Notes: generated by a model not told the origin, from the sequence alone. A DNA stretch of 10,309 nt from JAYTJL01 sp043731125 (GCA_043731125.1 JAYTJL010000063.1:1-10309); one strand, 5' to 3'. Numbered from the stretch's first letter, positions 1-6,376 are shown. Numbers and translations are program-made.

Positions 1-240
1 GGACACGGCGAAGCAGATGCTGCGTATGCACTACTTGGGGGTCATAACCAAAGATTTTTGGTAGGAGTTGATTTGCATAGCCTGACGGACTTAGCCGTAT
101 CATTGCACACCATAAAAAATACATCTGGCTTTATAAAGACGACTACTAAGGGAATTATTCGAGCAATACAAGAGGTCCATCCAATTATTGGTGAATATTT
201 GGCATCTCTAAGCACTGGCAAAAAAAACAAATCAAACTAG
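1..240 (+). CDS. 3' end of a small protein, possibly Lrp/AsnC-type ligand-binding domain (partial)
   Basis: The reading frame is open from base 1 and ends at TAG 238-240, so the true start lies outside the window; 79 residues are visible. The segment reads as strand (ALLGGHNQRFLVGVDL), helix (SLTDLAVSLHTI), strand (FIKTTTKGII) and then a C-terminal helix. The spacing and the motifs GVDLHSLTDL and GFIKTTT resemble the RAM/ligand-binding domain of Lrp/AsnC regulators, where a glycine-led beta strand is followed by 'V..D...L..L......I.GV..T.T'. No DNA-binding helix-turn-helix is visible, so it could be a stand-alone domain or the end of a full regulator. The tail is lysine- and asparagine-rich (GKKNKSN). 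The family assignment is a weak inference; that it is a real coding end is more secure. It ends 238 bp before rplJ with no clear terminator after it. Confidence 0.45.
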   Translation, partial: GHGEADAAYALLGGHNQRFLVGVDLHSLTDLAVSLHTIKNTSGFIKTTTKGIIRAIQEVHPIIGEYLASLSTGKKNKSN

Positions 241-242
241 CA

Positions 243-271
243 TTACCTCCATATATGTGCTAAAGTATAGT
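243..271 (+). promoter_or_regulatory. Putative sigma-70-type promoter of rplJ-rplL
   Basis: TATAGT at 266-271 matches the -10 consensus at 5 of 6 positions. TTACCT at 243-248 is a weak -35 (3 of 6) at exactly 17 bp spacing. Transcription would start at about 277-280, just before the first base of the L10 leader stem at 283, which is what one expects of a leader RNA transcribed from its own promoter. The positional fit supports the call more than the -35 sequence does. Confidence 0.45.
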
Positions 272-282
272 TAATCTGATCA

Positions 283-368
283 CCAAAGACAGTGGCGTTC
301 CGCAAAGCGGGATTAATAAAGCCACCTAGGTAGATTTATCAACCACAACTGATATTTAAAGTCTTTGG
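283..368 (+). promoter_or_regulatory. Ribosomal protein L10 leader RNA (autoregulatory site)
   Basis: The closing stem is a perfect 8-bp pairing of CCAAAGAC (283-290) with GTCTTTGG (361-368). Inside it, GTGGC (292-296) pairs with GCCAC (321-325), enclosing a small hairpin CCGC/GCGG (300-303 with 307-310, loop AAA, extendable by a G-U and an A-U pair). A further hairpin TATCA/TGATA (337-341 with 350-354) lies on the 3' side. The CCTAGGTAG junction after GCCAC is typical of the L10 leader family. Known family: this RNA lies upstream of rplJ in many bacteria and binds the L10(L12)4 complex, giving feedback control of the stalk operon. Its position 110 bp before rplJ fits. Pairings are read directly from the sequence; the binding partner is inferred from the family. 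Confidence 0.85.
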
Positions 369-403
369 AAGTCAGCAGCATAACGCTTCCGAGGACTATT
401 TTT
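360..403 (+). terminator. Alternative hairpin plus T run: candidate attenuator of the rplJ leader
   Basis: Bases 360-371 (AGTCTTTGGAAG) can pair with 386-397 (CTTCCGAGGACT) as a continuous 12-bp stem, 10 Watson-Crick and 2 G-U pairs, with a 14-nt loop (372-385). It is followed by ATTTTTAT, with T5 at 399-403. Its 5' arm includes all of GTCTTTGG (361-368), the 3' half of the L10 leader closing stem, so the two structures exclude each other. This is the geometry of a transcription attenuator or an antiterminator. Which state is 'off' cannot be settled from sequence, because the simple reading (protein-bound leader blocks the terminator) would be opposite to feedback repression. Confidence 0.5.
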
Positions 404-478
404 ATAAACTCTTGGCAGCTGCAATCGAACATTAACAATCAGGGCGAGAATATACACTAATAGTGATAAGGAGAGAAT

Positions 479-1009
479 ATGGCTTTAACAAAAGAGAAAA
501 AAGTCGAAATTCTTGACCAACTTGGTGAACTACTAAAGAATTCCAAACTAACAGTTTTGGCCCAATATAGTGGTACTTCCGTTAAGGCTATGCAAGAACT
601 ACGTTCTAGCGCCAAAGACAGCAACACCAAAATTATGGTTTTGAAAAATCGATTATTTAAAGTAGCACTCCAGTCCAACGATGTTTTGAAAGACATCGAA
701 ACTGGAGACATTAAAGGTCAGCTACTCTACGCATTCAATTCAGAGGATGAAGTAGCACCCGCTCAAGTTTTGGCAACATTTGCAAAGACGCAGAGCCAGA
801 TCAAGTTCGTAGGAGCAATCAATGCCAGTGGAGACTTTATAAGCGCCGATGATGTCAATCAGTTAGCGTTATTGCCGAGCAAAGATCAACTGAGAGCACA
901 ATTAGTCGGTACGTTAGCCGCACCGCTCACTGGATTTGTAAACGTTACGGTTGGCAATTTACGTGGTTTCATAAATGTTTTGAATGCCAGGGGCGAAGCA
1001 GTAAATTAA
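479..1009 (+). CDS. rplJ: 50S ribosomal protein L10
   Basis: L10 is the base of the ribosomal stalk: it binds 23S rRNA with L11 and carries L7/L12 dimers that recruit translation factors. The 176-residue product (E. coli has about 165) shows the family pattern: an N-terminal basic start MALTKEKK, the A-x-Y-x-G-T-S-V-K-A-M-x-x-L-R segment at about 28-42, VLKNRLFKVA at 54-63, and LLPSKDQLRAQLVGTLAAPLxGFV at about 131-154, followed by the C-terminal helix (LRGFINVLNAR) that anchors L7/L12. ATG 479 is preceded by a strong ribosome-binding site AAGGAG (468-473) at 5 nt. A short inverted repeat CACT/AGTG (455-465) sits just before that site. rplL follows after 32 bp, so the two are one operon controlled by the L10 leader upstream. 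Identity is secure. Confidence 0.97.
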   Translation: MALTKEKKVEILDQLGELLKNSKLTVLAQYSGTSVKAMQELRSSAKDSNTKIMVLKNRLFKVALQSNDVLKDIETGDIKGQLLYAFNSEDEVAPAQVLATFAKTQSQIKFVGAINASGDFISADDVNQLALLPSKDQLRAQLVGTLAAPLTGFVNVTVGNLRGFINVLNARGEAVN

Positions 1010-1041
1010 GTTTTATCAAGAACTAACTAAGGAGAATAGAT

Positions 1042-1461
1042 ATGTCAGATGAAGTAAGTAAAGAAGAAAAGAAAGTTGAAATTCCAAAGGAATTTAAGGA
1101 AATAGTCGAAAAACTAGACAAACTAAGTGCACTTGAAATTTCGAAATTCGTCCAGTTCCTAGAAAAATACTGGGGTGTTAGTGCAGCAGCTCCTGCAGTT
1201 GCAGTCGCGGCTACACCTGCTGCAGGCGATGTACCTGCTGTCGACGAGAAGAGTGAATTCGACGTTGTCTTAAAAGACCCTGGAGCCCAAAAGGTTGCAG
1301 TAATAAAGGCCGTCAAAGAAATTACCGGACTTGGTCTCGGTGAGGCTAAAGCAATTGTTGATGCAGCACCAAAACCAGTACTTGAAAAAGCTAACAAAGA
1401 GGACGCTGATGCTGCTAAAAAAGCATTGGAAGATGCTGGTGCAACCGTTGAACTTAGCTAG
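1042..1461 (+). CDS. rplL: 50S ribosomal protein L7/L12
   Basis: This is the flexible multicopy stalk protein that contacts elongation and initiation factors. The C-terminal domain (about 72-139) is unmistakable: EFDVVLKDPGAQKVAVIKAV, then EITGLGLGEAK, then the DAAPKPVLEKANKEDADAAKK stretch, and the end EDAGATVELS. The N-terminal dimerisation domain is at about 16-47 (LEISKFVQFLEKYWGV), followed by an alanine/valine/proline-rich hinge at about 48-67. At 139 residues it is longer than the usual 120-130, mainly through a charged N-terminal extension (MSDEVSKEEKKVEIPKE). The ribosome-binding site AAGGAG (1029-1034) lies 7 nt before ATG 1042. Second gene of the rplJ-rplL operon; a strong terminator follows 33 bp after the stop. 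Confidence 0.98.
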   Translation: MSDEVSKEEKKVEIPKEFKEIVEKLDKLSALEISKFVQFLEKYWGVSAAAPAVAVAATPAAGDVPAVDEKSEFDVVLKDPGAQKVAVIKAVKEITGLGLGEAKAIVDAAPKPVLEKANKEDADAAKKALEDAGATVELS

Positions 1462-1494
1462 TACAACAAATGCCCAAAACCGGTGGAGTATACT

Positions 1495-1531
1495 AAAACA
1501 CGGAGCAATAAATGATGCTCCGTGTTTTTTT
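1495..1531 (+). terminator. Intrinsic terminator of the rplJ-rplL operon
   Basis: A perfect 13-bp stem, AAAACACGGAGCA (1495-1507) with TGCTCCGTGTTTT (1516-1528), has an 8-nt loop (1508-1515) and a run of seven T at 1525-1531. It is the clearest terminator in the window and closes the stalk operon. The A-run on its 5' side could in principle let it work from the minus strand too, but no minus-strand gene is nearby. Confidence 0.93.
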
Positions 1532-1554
1532 ATCCACAGATATATTCTGCAACT

Positions 1555-1583
1555 TTGACTTAACCCGTTTCATATGATACTTT
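1555..1583 (+). promoter_or_regulatory. Putative promoter of the unknown gene at 1662
   Basis: TTGACT (1555-1560) matches the -35 consensus at 5 of 6 positions. After exactly 17 bp comes TACTTT (1578-1583), a 3-of-6 match to the -10, preceded by TGA so that it reads as an extended -10 (TGnTACTTT). It lies just after the rplL terminator, where a new transcription unit must begin. Start of transcription would be near 1590. Confidence 0.45.
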
Positions 1584-1661
1584 CAAGACAGATAGTTAAT
1601 TTGTCAAAGAGGCGAAATACAAGAGAAAAATAAAGACAAAGGAGCTTTGGGACTAAAACAA

Positions 1662-2174
1662 ATGACCGATATTCCAGACAAACAGATAAAGAGACTCAGA
1701 GCACTTATAACAGAGGCTGAAACAAGTCTAGGGGCTGCCAAGGAACTAATTGTCTCTCTAGTTGGCGATGATCCGGTGCTTACAGATAAAGTTATTGACA
1801 AAGCCCTGGGCAAAGTCATTGAAGGTGTGTTTGATGGCCAGGCCATGGTAGGAAGTGATGCCAAAAACTACCCAGTACCTGCTAACTACGCCAGTAAGTC
1901 AAAATTGGTTCAAGGAGATATCTTAAAGCTAACAATAGCAAGTGATGGCGCATTCATGTACAAACAGATTGGACCGATACCTCGCAAACAACTAGTGGGT
2001 ATGCTCAACCAAAAAGATGGACATTACTTTGTTGACGTCGGTGAGAAACAATACAGAGTACTTCTTGCCAGTGTTACTTACTTCAAGGCAAAGTCGGGCG
2101 ACCAGGTCAGTATTAATGTACCAGAGGACGACAGTGTTAATGCCGAGTGGGCAGCCCTAGAAGCTGCTCTTTAG
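1662..2174 (+). CDS. Conserved-looking protein of unknown function (CPR-type)
   Basis: I do not recognise a named family, though the core resembles proteins I associate with CPR genomes. The product is 170 residues from ATG 1662. An in-frame TTG at 1647 would add five residues; AAAGGAG (1638-1644) is only 2 nt from that TTG and 17 nt from the ATG, so the start is uncertain. Residues about 4-60 (counted from the ATG) look alpha-helical and charged, followed by EGVFDGQAMVG, then YPVPxNYASKSKLVQGD and two beta-rich halves. Each half carries a Gly-Asp followed by alternating hydrophobics (GDILKLTI and GDQVSINV), which hints at a duplicated small beta-barrel. The end is acidic with a short helix (AEWAALEAAL). 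There is no signal peptide, membrane segment or cysteine, so it is probably cytoplasmic. It sits alone between the rplL terminator and the dnaX promoter. A nucleic-acid or ribosome-related role is only a guess from context. Confidence 0.85.
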   Translation: MTDIPDKQIKRLRALITEAETSLGAAKELIVSLVGDDPVLTDKVIDKALGKVIEGVFDGQAMVGSDAKNYPVPANYASKSKLVQGDILKLTIASDGAFMYKQIGPIPRKQLVGMLNQKDGHYFVDVGEKQYRVLLASVTYFKAKSGDQVSINVPEDDSVNAEWAALEAAL

Positions 2175-2223
2175 CACCCGTGTAATTTCAACATTTAACT
2201 TATTACCTCACTCCTTGATAGCC

Positions 2224-2229
2224 TATACT
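2224..2229 (+). promoter_or_regulatory. Putative -10 element of dnaX, close to the start codon
   Basis: TATACT matches TATAAT at 5 of 6 positions and ends 8 nt before ATG 2238. Transcription would then start at about 2236-2238, giving an mRNA with almost no leader. No convincing -35 is seen at 16-18 bp; TTACCT at 2203-2208 is present but at 15 bp spacing. There is no real Shine-Dalgarno site before dnaX, only GAG at 2231-2233. Confidence 0.45.
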
Positions 2230-2237
2230 AGAGTGAT

Positions 2238-3722
2238 ATGGGTAAGGCACTATACAGAAAGCACCGTTCAACTTCTTTTTCTGAAGTAGTTGGGCAGGAG
2301 CATATTACAAAAACGCTTACAAACGCTATAACAGCGGACAGGGTTAGCCATGCCTATTTCTTGACTGGGCCAAGAGGTGTTGGTAAGACAAGTGTTGCTA
2401 GAATTCTAGCGCATGAAGTCAATAAACTAGAGTATTCCGATTCAGCCACACAGATAGACATTATTGAGATTGATGCTGCTAGCAATCGAAGGATTGATGA
2501 AATTCGTGAGCTGCGTGACAAAGTTCATATTCCCCCAACATCGTTGAAGTACAAGGTGTACATCATAGATGAGGTCCATATGTTAACCAAAGAAGCCTTC
2601 AATGCCCTACTTAAGACGTTAGAAGAACCACCGGAACATTGTATATTTATTCTGGCAACAACCGAAGCTCATAAAGTACCAGACACTATTATTAGTCGCA
2701 CTCAGAGATTTGATTTTCGAAAAATTGATAGCATTGAAATTGTAAATCATCTCAGAGATATAGCAAAAAAAGAAAAGATTGATATATCCGACGAAGCATT
2801 AATGCTGATTGCTAGACACGGAGGTGGTAGTTTCCGTGACAGTATCGGTATGCTTGACCAGCTGTCGTCTCAGGCCGAGAGAGTTAATGAGGACATTGTA
2901 CGGGAAGTGCTAGGCATGCCGAGTGCAGGTGATACTGAGGTGTTGCTCAAATCTGTTGAGACGGGGGATGTTTCAGTTCTAGGTAAGACACTAGGTGACC
3001 TTGAGGACAGCCAGATAAGCATTGATGGTCTTTGTAAATCTCTTTCTCAGTACCTGGTATCTGAGGTAGTAGAGGGAAACATAACTACTGCAAAAATGGG
3101 GTTACTTAAGGGTCTATTAGATGTGGAAAGCTCACCCCAGCCATGGCATAAGCTACTCGTAGTCTTGGTTGAGGCAATGCAAGACAGTGATTCTGTTATC
3201 TATCCAAGGGCAATGATTAATTCCTCAGAACAGCCCAAGCCCGAATCCGAAATTATACCCAAGGGGTCGGGCGCCAAGAAGACTCCATCATACCCAGTTG
3301 CAGAATTAAGTACCTTGAACTCTGCACCATCAAACCCTAAGAGTGCACTCAACAGCCCAAATAAAGCAAAGTTGGACACCGAAGATATCTATCAGTGGTG
3401 GCCTATGGTTCTGGACAAAGTAAAAATTCAGGCAGCATCTATGTATACAACGCTCAGACTAGCAACCCCAAAAATTAGTGATGGCAACATCGAACTTGGA
3501 TTTCAATTCCCACTGCATCAAAAAAAGCTAGACAATGCCAAAAACAAAGATTCGATAGCTGGCATAATTTTAGACGTAACAGCTAGAGTATATACAGTCA
3601 CAACAACAGTCGACCCACTGCTCAAAAAAAACGCCTCATCAGAGTCTCCGGAGCCAGCGATCAAACCAAATTTGTCATCCATTAGCAATATTTTTGGCGG
3701 AGTCGAGGTGCTAGAATCTTAA
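2238..3722 (+). CDS. dnaX: DNA polymerase III subunit gamma/tau (clamp loader ATPase)
   Basis: This is the AAA+ motor that loads the beta sliding clamp and ties the polymerase to the replisome. Seen in 494 residues: the start LYRKHRSTSFSEVVGQEH, Walker A GPRGVGKTS (44-52), Walker B YIIDEVHML (108-116), the NALLKTLEEPPEHCIFILATTE block (122-143), the arginine-finger motif as SRT (153-155) in place of the usual SRC, and sensor 2 GGSFRDSIGMLDQL (196-209). Domain III runs to about 325, then a Ser/Pro/Lys-rich linker (about 326-380). A tau-type C-terminal domain follows (about 384-460: WWPMVLDKVK, DGNIELGFQFPLHQKK). The zinc module normally between Walker A and IEIDAAS is missing: residues 61-76 contain no cysteine and the segment is shortened. 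An in-frame A_AAA_AAG heptamer lies at 3521-3527. It probably shares a transcript with dnaB, 7 bp downstream. Confidence 0.96.
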   Translation: MGKALYRKHRSTSFSEVVGQEHITKTLTNAITADRVSHAYFLTGPRGVGKTSVARILAHEVNKLEYSDSATQIDIIEIDAASNRRIDEIRELRDKVHIPPTSLKYKVYIIDEVHMLTKEAFNALLKTLEEPPEHCIFILATTEAHKVPDTIISRTQRFDFRKIDSIEIVNHLRDIAKKEKIDISDEALMLIARHGGGSFRDSIGMLDQLSSQAERVNEDIVREVLGMPSAGDTEVLLKSVETGDVSVLGKTLGDLEDSQISIDGLCKSLSQYLVSEVVEGNITTAKMGLLKGLLDVESSPQPWHKLLVVLVEAMQDSDSVIYPRAMINSSEQPKPESEIIPKGSGAKKTPSYPVAELSTLNSAPSNPKSALNSPNKAKLDTEDIYQWWPMVLDKVKIQAASMYTTLRLATPKISDGNIELGFQFPLHQKKLDNAKNKDSIAGIILDVTARVYTVTTTVDPLLKKNASSESPEPAIKPNLSSISNIFGGVEVLES

Positions 3723-3729
3723 AGATACT

Positions 3730-5094
3730 ATGGACATAAAGCCTAGAGTTGGCGCAGCAGAACCGCCTAATAATATTGAAGCCGAAGCAAGTTTGCTTGG
3801 AGCGGTCTTGATTGATCCTGAGAGTATGATTAAAATTGGCGATTCTATTGACGCAGAAGATTTTTACGACTCTCGGCATAGAGCTATATATACAGGCATG
3901 AGAGTGCTGCATGAGAAACGTAGCCCGATTGATATTTTGACACTTTCCGAGCAGCTAAATTCTACCAAACAGCTAGACAGTGTTGGCGGTGCTGCTTATT
4001 TGACCGAGCTAACATCATTTGTACCTACAGCAGCACATATTGAACAGTATGCATTAATCGTTGCCGAGAAGGCAGTTAGACGTCGTCTGATCAAAGCAAG
4101 CTCAGCTATCGCCGATGTTGGTAAAGATGAAACAAAAAGTCTGCAAGAACTCATTGAAGAGGCCGAGACAAAGCTATTTGAGGTAAGCAAGCAACATATT
4201 AAGCAAGATATTACCTCGCTAGAGTCAATCTTGGGTGAAAGTTTTGATCGATTAGATGATCTGCATCGTAACAAAGGCGGGATCCGCGGTATTCCAACTG
4301 GGTTTACCGAGCTTGATCGCACATTGGCTGGCCTACAGAGGTCTGATTTGTTCGTTCTCGCAGCTCGCCCTAGTATGGGAAAAACAGCCCTGATGCTAAA
4401 CATTGCGCTCAATGTTGCTACCAAGGCAAAACACGGAGCAGTGCTGTTATTCAGCCTAGAAATGAGCAAAGAACAGCTTGTTGACAGGCTACTTGCGGCT
4501 GATGCTGGTGTTGAAGCATGGCGACTACGAACCGGCGAAGGGCTAACTGATGACGACTTTGAACGCATCAGCGCTGCAATGGGAGAACTCGCAGAAGCAC
4601 CAATATACATAGATGACACATCAGGTATTACCGTTAGTGATTTGCGCACAAAAGCTCGACGCCTAGATCATGAACATCCTCTAGCGGCAGTTATGGTTGA
4701 CTACCTTCAGCTAATGAGTGGCGGGTCTAGGTTTGCAACAACAGCCAACCGCGTACAAGAAATATCTGAAATTAGTCGTGCCTTAAAAATTCTTGCTAGA
4801 GAGCTTAATGTCCCGGTGATTGCTCTTTCACAGCTTAGTCGTTCAGTAGAAAGCCGTAGCCCACAGATACCCCAGTTAGCGGATTTACGTGAGTCAGGAT
4901 CTATCGAACAAGACGCTGACGTAGTTGCATTCATCTACAGGGAGGACTACTATAATCCTGAAAGTGCTAGACAGAACATTACAGATATTATGATAAAGAA
5001 GCATCGCAACGGACCAATTCGTAACATAGAGTTATACTTTGACAGAGACAAGCAACGTTTTCGAGACTTAGACACTCGGCACACCCAAGACTAA
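3730..5094 (+). CDS. dnaB: Replicative DNA helicase DnaB
   Basis: DnaB is the hexameric 5'-3' helicase that unwinds DNA ahead of the fork and interacts with primase and the clamp loader. The 454-residue product is of normal family length. The N-terminal domain (about 10-115) opens with PPNNIEAEASLLGAVLIDP; a linker helix spans about 135-155; the RecA-like C-terminal domain runs from about 180. Motifs: Walker A ARPSMGKT (212-219), SLEMS with the catalytic Glu244, Walker B VDYLQLM (323-329), ALSQLSR with Gln368 (365-371), DLRESGSIEQDADVV (385-399), and the arginine-finger region KHRNGP (424-429). The residues after it are IR rather than the common TG or IG. No intein is present. ATG 3730 follows the dnaX stop by 7 bp with no Shine-Dalgarno site, which suggests translation after dnaX on the same mRNA. 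Identity is secure. Confidence 0.97.
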   Translation: MDIKPRVGAAEPPNNIEAEASLLGAVLIDPESMIKIGDSIDAEDFYDSRHRAIYTGMRVLHEKRSPIDILTLSEQLNSTKQLDSVGGAAYLTELTSFVPTAAHIEQYALIVAEKAVRRRLIKASSAIADVGKDETKSLQELIEEAETKLFEVSKQHIKQDITSLESILGESFDRLDDLHRNKGGIRGIPTGFTELDRTLAGLQRSDLFVLAARPSMGKTALMLNIALNVATKAKHGAVLLFSLEMSKEQLVDRLLAADAGVEAWRLRTGEGLTDDDFERISAAMGELAEAPIYIDDTSGITVSDLRTKARRLDHEHPLAAVMVDYLQLMSGGSRFATTANRVQEISEISRALKILARELNVPVIALSQLSRSVESRSPQIPQLADLRESGSIEQDADVVAFIYREDYYNPESARQNITDIMIKKHRNGPIRNIELYFDRDKQRFRDLDTRHTQD

Positions 5095-5126
5095 ACATCA
5101 TCCTGTTAATATCGTCTTCTCGTAGG

Positions 5127-5132
5127 TATAAT
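5127..5132 (+). promoter_or_regulatory. Perfect -10 hexamer 6 nt before the membrane-protein gene
   Basis: TATAAT, an exact consensus match preceded by AGG, ends 6 nt before ATG 5139. Transcription would begin at or within a base or two of the A of the start codon, so the mRNA would be leaderless. The -35 is weak: CTGTTA at 5103-5108, 3 of 6 at 18 bp. No Shine-Dalgarno site lies within reach of the ATG. Confidence 0.6.
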
Positions 5133-5138
5133 CTAGTA

Positions 5139-6341
5139 ATGCTAAAGCCACTTGACTACATTAGTTTTACCTACTGGCGGAACATAGTGAAAATCAACCA
5201 CCTGAGAGGGGCTTTTTTAGTGGCAGTAGTATTCTTTAGTATATTTTGGCAGATTGGCACGTATTCGGGAGGCATTAGTCAATACGAACAATCACAATTT
5301 CTAGCCAGCTCTTCATTCAGCAAAATTGCCGACAACCCTGTAAACGCACCATATAAAATGTTGGAGTTAGGGTATATTCAATCAGGACTAGAGAAACCTA
5401 TAGCAGCCAGGCTTAGTTCGTCCACGGTAGCCGTATTATTTGTTTTTGCGTTTTACCTATTAGTAAAACGATTGTTCGGTAAGTTTTATGCAGGAATGGG
5501 TATATTTTTATTAATAGGAATCCCATTATTTTTAATTTTAGCTAGAAGCGGAGATGGCTATATTGCTGTATTGTCACTGTTGCCGATAGTGTTAGGGCTA
5601 TACATTTTATCAAAACATCATCACAATGCTTCGCATCTAAGGCTTGTACTACTGTCACTACTTGTTGCAATACTCATCTATACACCGGGCGCTTTTTGGT
5701 ATTTGATACCAGTGGTCTTGGTGTATCGTGGATATTTGCTGAATGTGGTAAAGTCCATCAGCAGGAGTAGATTAGTACTATATACGTTTTTGATTGTCGG
5801 GTTAGTAATCCCGTTGGTATTATCTCTAGCTTCTGATAGCACTCAGCTAAAGCAACTCCTTCTACTACCTGAGTCCTTACCTGGCATCAAGGAAGTACTA
5901 ATGGGAGTGGTTTGGTTTATACCATCGATACTTATTATGAGTCGTGACACTAGTCTTTTCATTGTCGGTACAGCACCACTGTTAGACATTGCTATGGTTG
6001 CATTGATGTCTCTGGGTGTATTCGCATTATACAAACAAGGAAAAACCTTAATTACTAAAATTGCTACAGCGATAGCAATTGGCATGGTCATTTTCGTTAT
6101 AAGTGGGCAACAACGGTCATTGATACTCATAGTGGCACCTTTAGTTGTTCTTGCCGTGAGTGGGTTAAAGTTTTTGTACAAGGAATGGAAAGGAGTGTTT
6201 CCCAATAACCCCATTCCTAGAGATTTTGCACTACTCTTGATTAGTGCCTTGTGTATTTTACAGGCTTTATACGGTTTTCACGTGGCTCATCACGTGTGGC
6301 CAAAGACCACACTGGTAAAAAATAACTACATGGTAAAATGA
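5139..6341 (+). CDS. Polytopic membrane protein, GT-C glycosyltransferase-like
   Basis: The 400-residue product is strongly hydrophobic with roughly nine to ten membrane segments, at about 23-40, 95-110, 116-135, 141-157, 167-185, 186-200, 212-230, 253-268, 278-297, 307-321, 327-345 and 362-380, some of which may be paired or re-entrant. The layout resembles GT-C fold transferases (the ArnT/PMT type): one N-terminal segment, then an outer loop with acidic residues (SGGISQYEQSQ, about 43-53), NAPYKMLELGYIQSGLEKPIAARLSS (about 69-94), and short helices with LARSGDGY (134-141) where these enzymes have 'AR...P...'. The family's first-loop Asp-Glu pair is not clear, so activity is uncertain. If active, it would move sugar from a lipid carrier onto an acceptor outside the membrane. 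The C-terminal tail is short and basic. ATG 5139 is set by the -10 element directly upstream. It sits between dnaB and ybaB without an obvious functional link. Confidence 0.8.
   Translation: MLKPLDYISFTYWRNIVKINHLRGAFLVAVVFFSIFWQIGTYSGGISQYEQSQFLASSSFSKIADNPVNAPYKMLELGYIQSGLEKPIAARLSSSTVAVLFVFAFYLLVKRLFGKFYAGMGIFLLIGIPLFLILARSGDGYIAVLSLLPIVLGLYILSKHHHNASHLRLVLLSLLVAILIYTPGAFWYLIPVVLVYRGYLLNVVKSISRSRLVLYTFLIVGLVIPLVLSLASDSTQLKQLLLLPESLPGIKEVLMGVVWFIPSILIMSRDTSLFIVGTAPLLDIAMVALMSLGVFALYKQGKTLITKIATAIAIGMVIFVISGQQRSLILIVAPLVVLAVSGLKFLYKEWKGVFPNNPIPRDFALLLISALCILQALYGFHVAHHVWPKTTLVKNNYMVK
6331..6339 (+). promoter_or_regulatory. Possible extended -10 promoter for ybaB-recR
   Basis: TGGTAAAAT contains TAAAAT (5 of 6 match to TATAAT, 6334-6339) preceded by TGG, which fits an extended -10. 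It overlaps the stop codon of the membrane-protein gene, so transcription would start at about 6346, ahead of the ybaB ribosome-binding site. No good -35 is visible at 17 bp. Read-through from upstream is an equally possible source of ybaB mRNA. Confidence 0.3.
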
Positions 6342-6376
6342 CCAATGAAGAGAAATAAGTAAGGAGTAAAAGAATA

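Noticed and set aside
415..422. Palindrome GCAGCTGC upstream of rplJ
   Set aside because: Only 8 bp with no partner repeat; no operator evidence.
1023..1397. 124-codon minus-strand frame across rplL
   Set aside because: Ser/Ala/Thr-rich antisense of the certain rplL gene.
1331..1558. Plus-strand frame overlapping the rplL end and its terminator
   Set aside because: Out-of-frame shadow of rplL that reads through the terminator hairpin.
3724..3729. GATACT just before the dnaB start as a -10 element
   Set aside because: It abuts the ATG, so transcription would begin inside the gene; more likely coincidence within the dnaX-dnaB spacer.
3996..4649. 217-codon open frame on the minus strand inside dnaB
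   Set aside because: It lies fully within a secure dnaB gene; the product is serine-rich with no domain, as expected of an antisense shadow.
5843..6214. 123-codon minus-strand frame inside the membrane-protein gene
   Set aside because: Antisense shadow without ribosome-binding site or recognisable motif.
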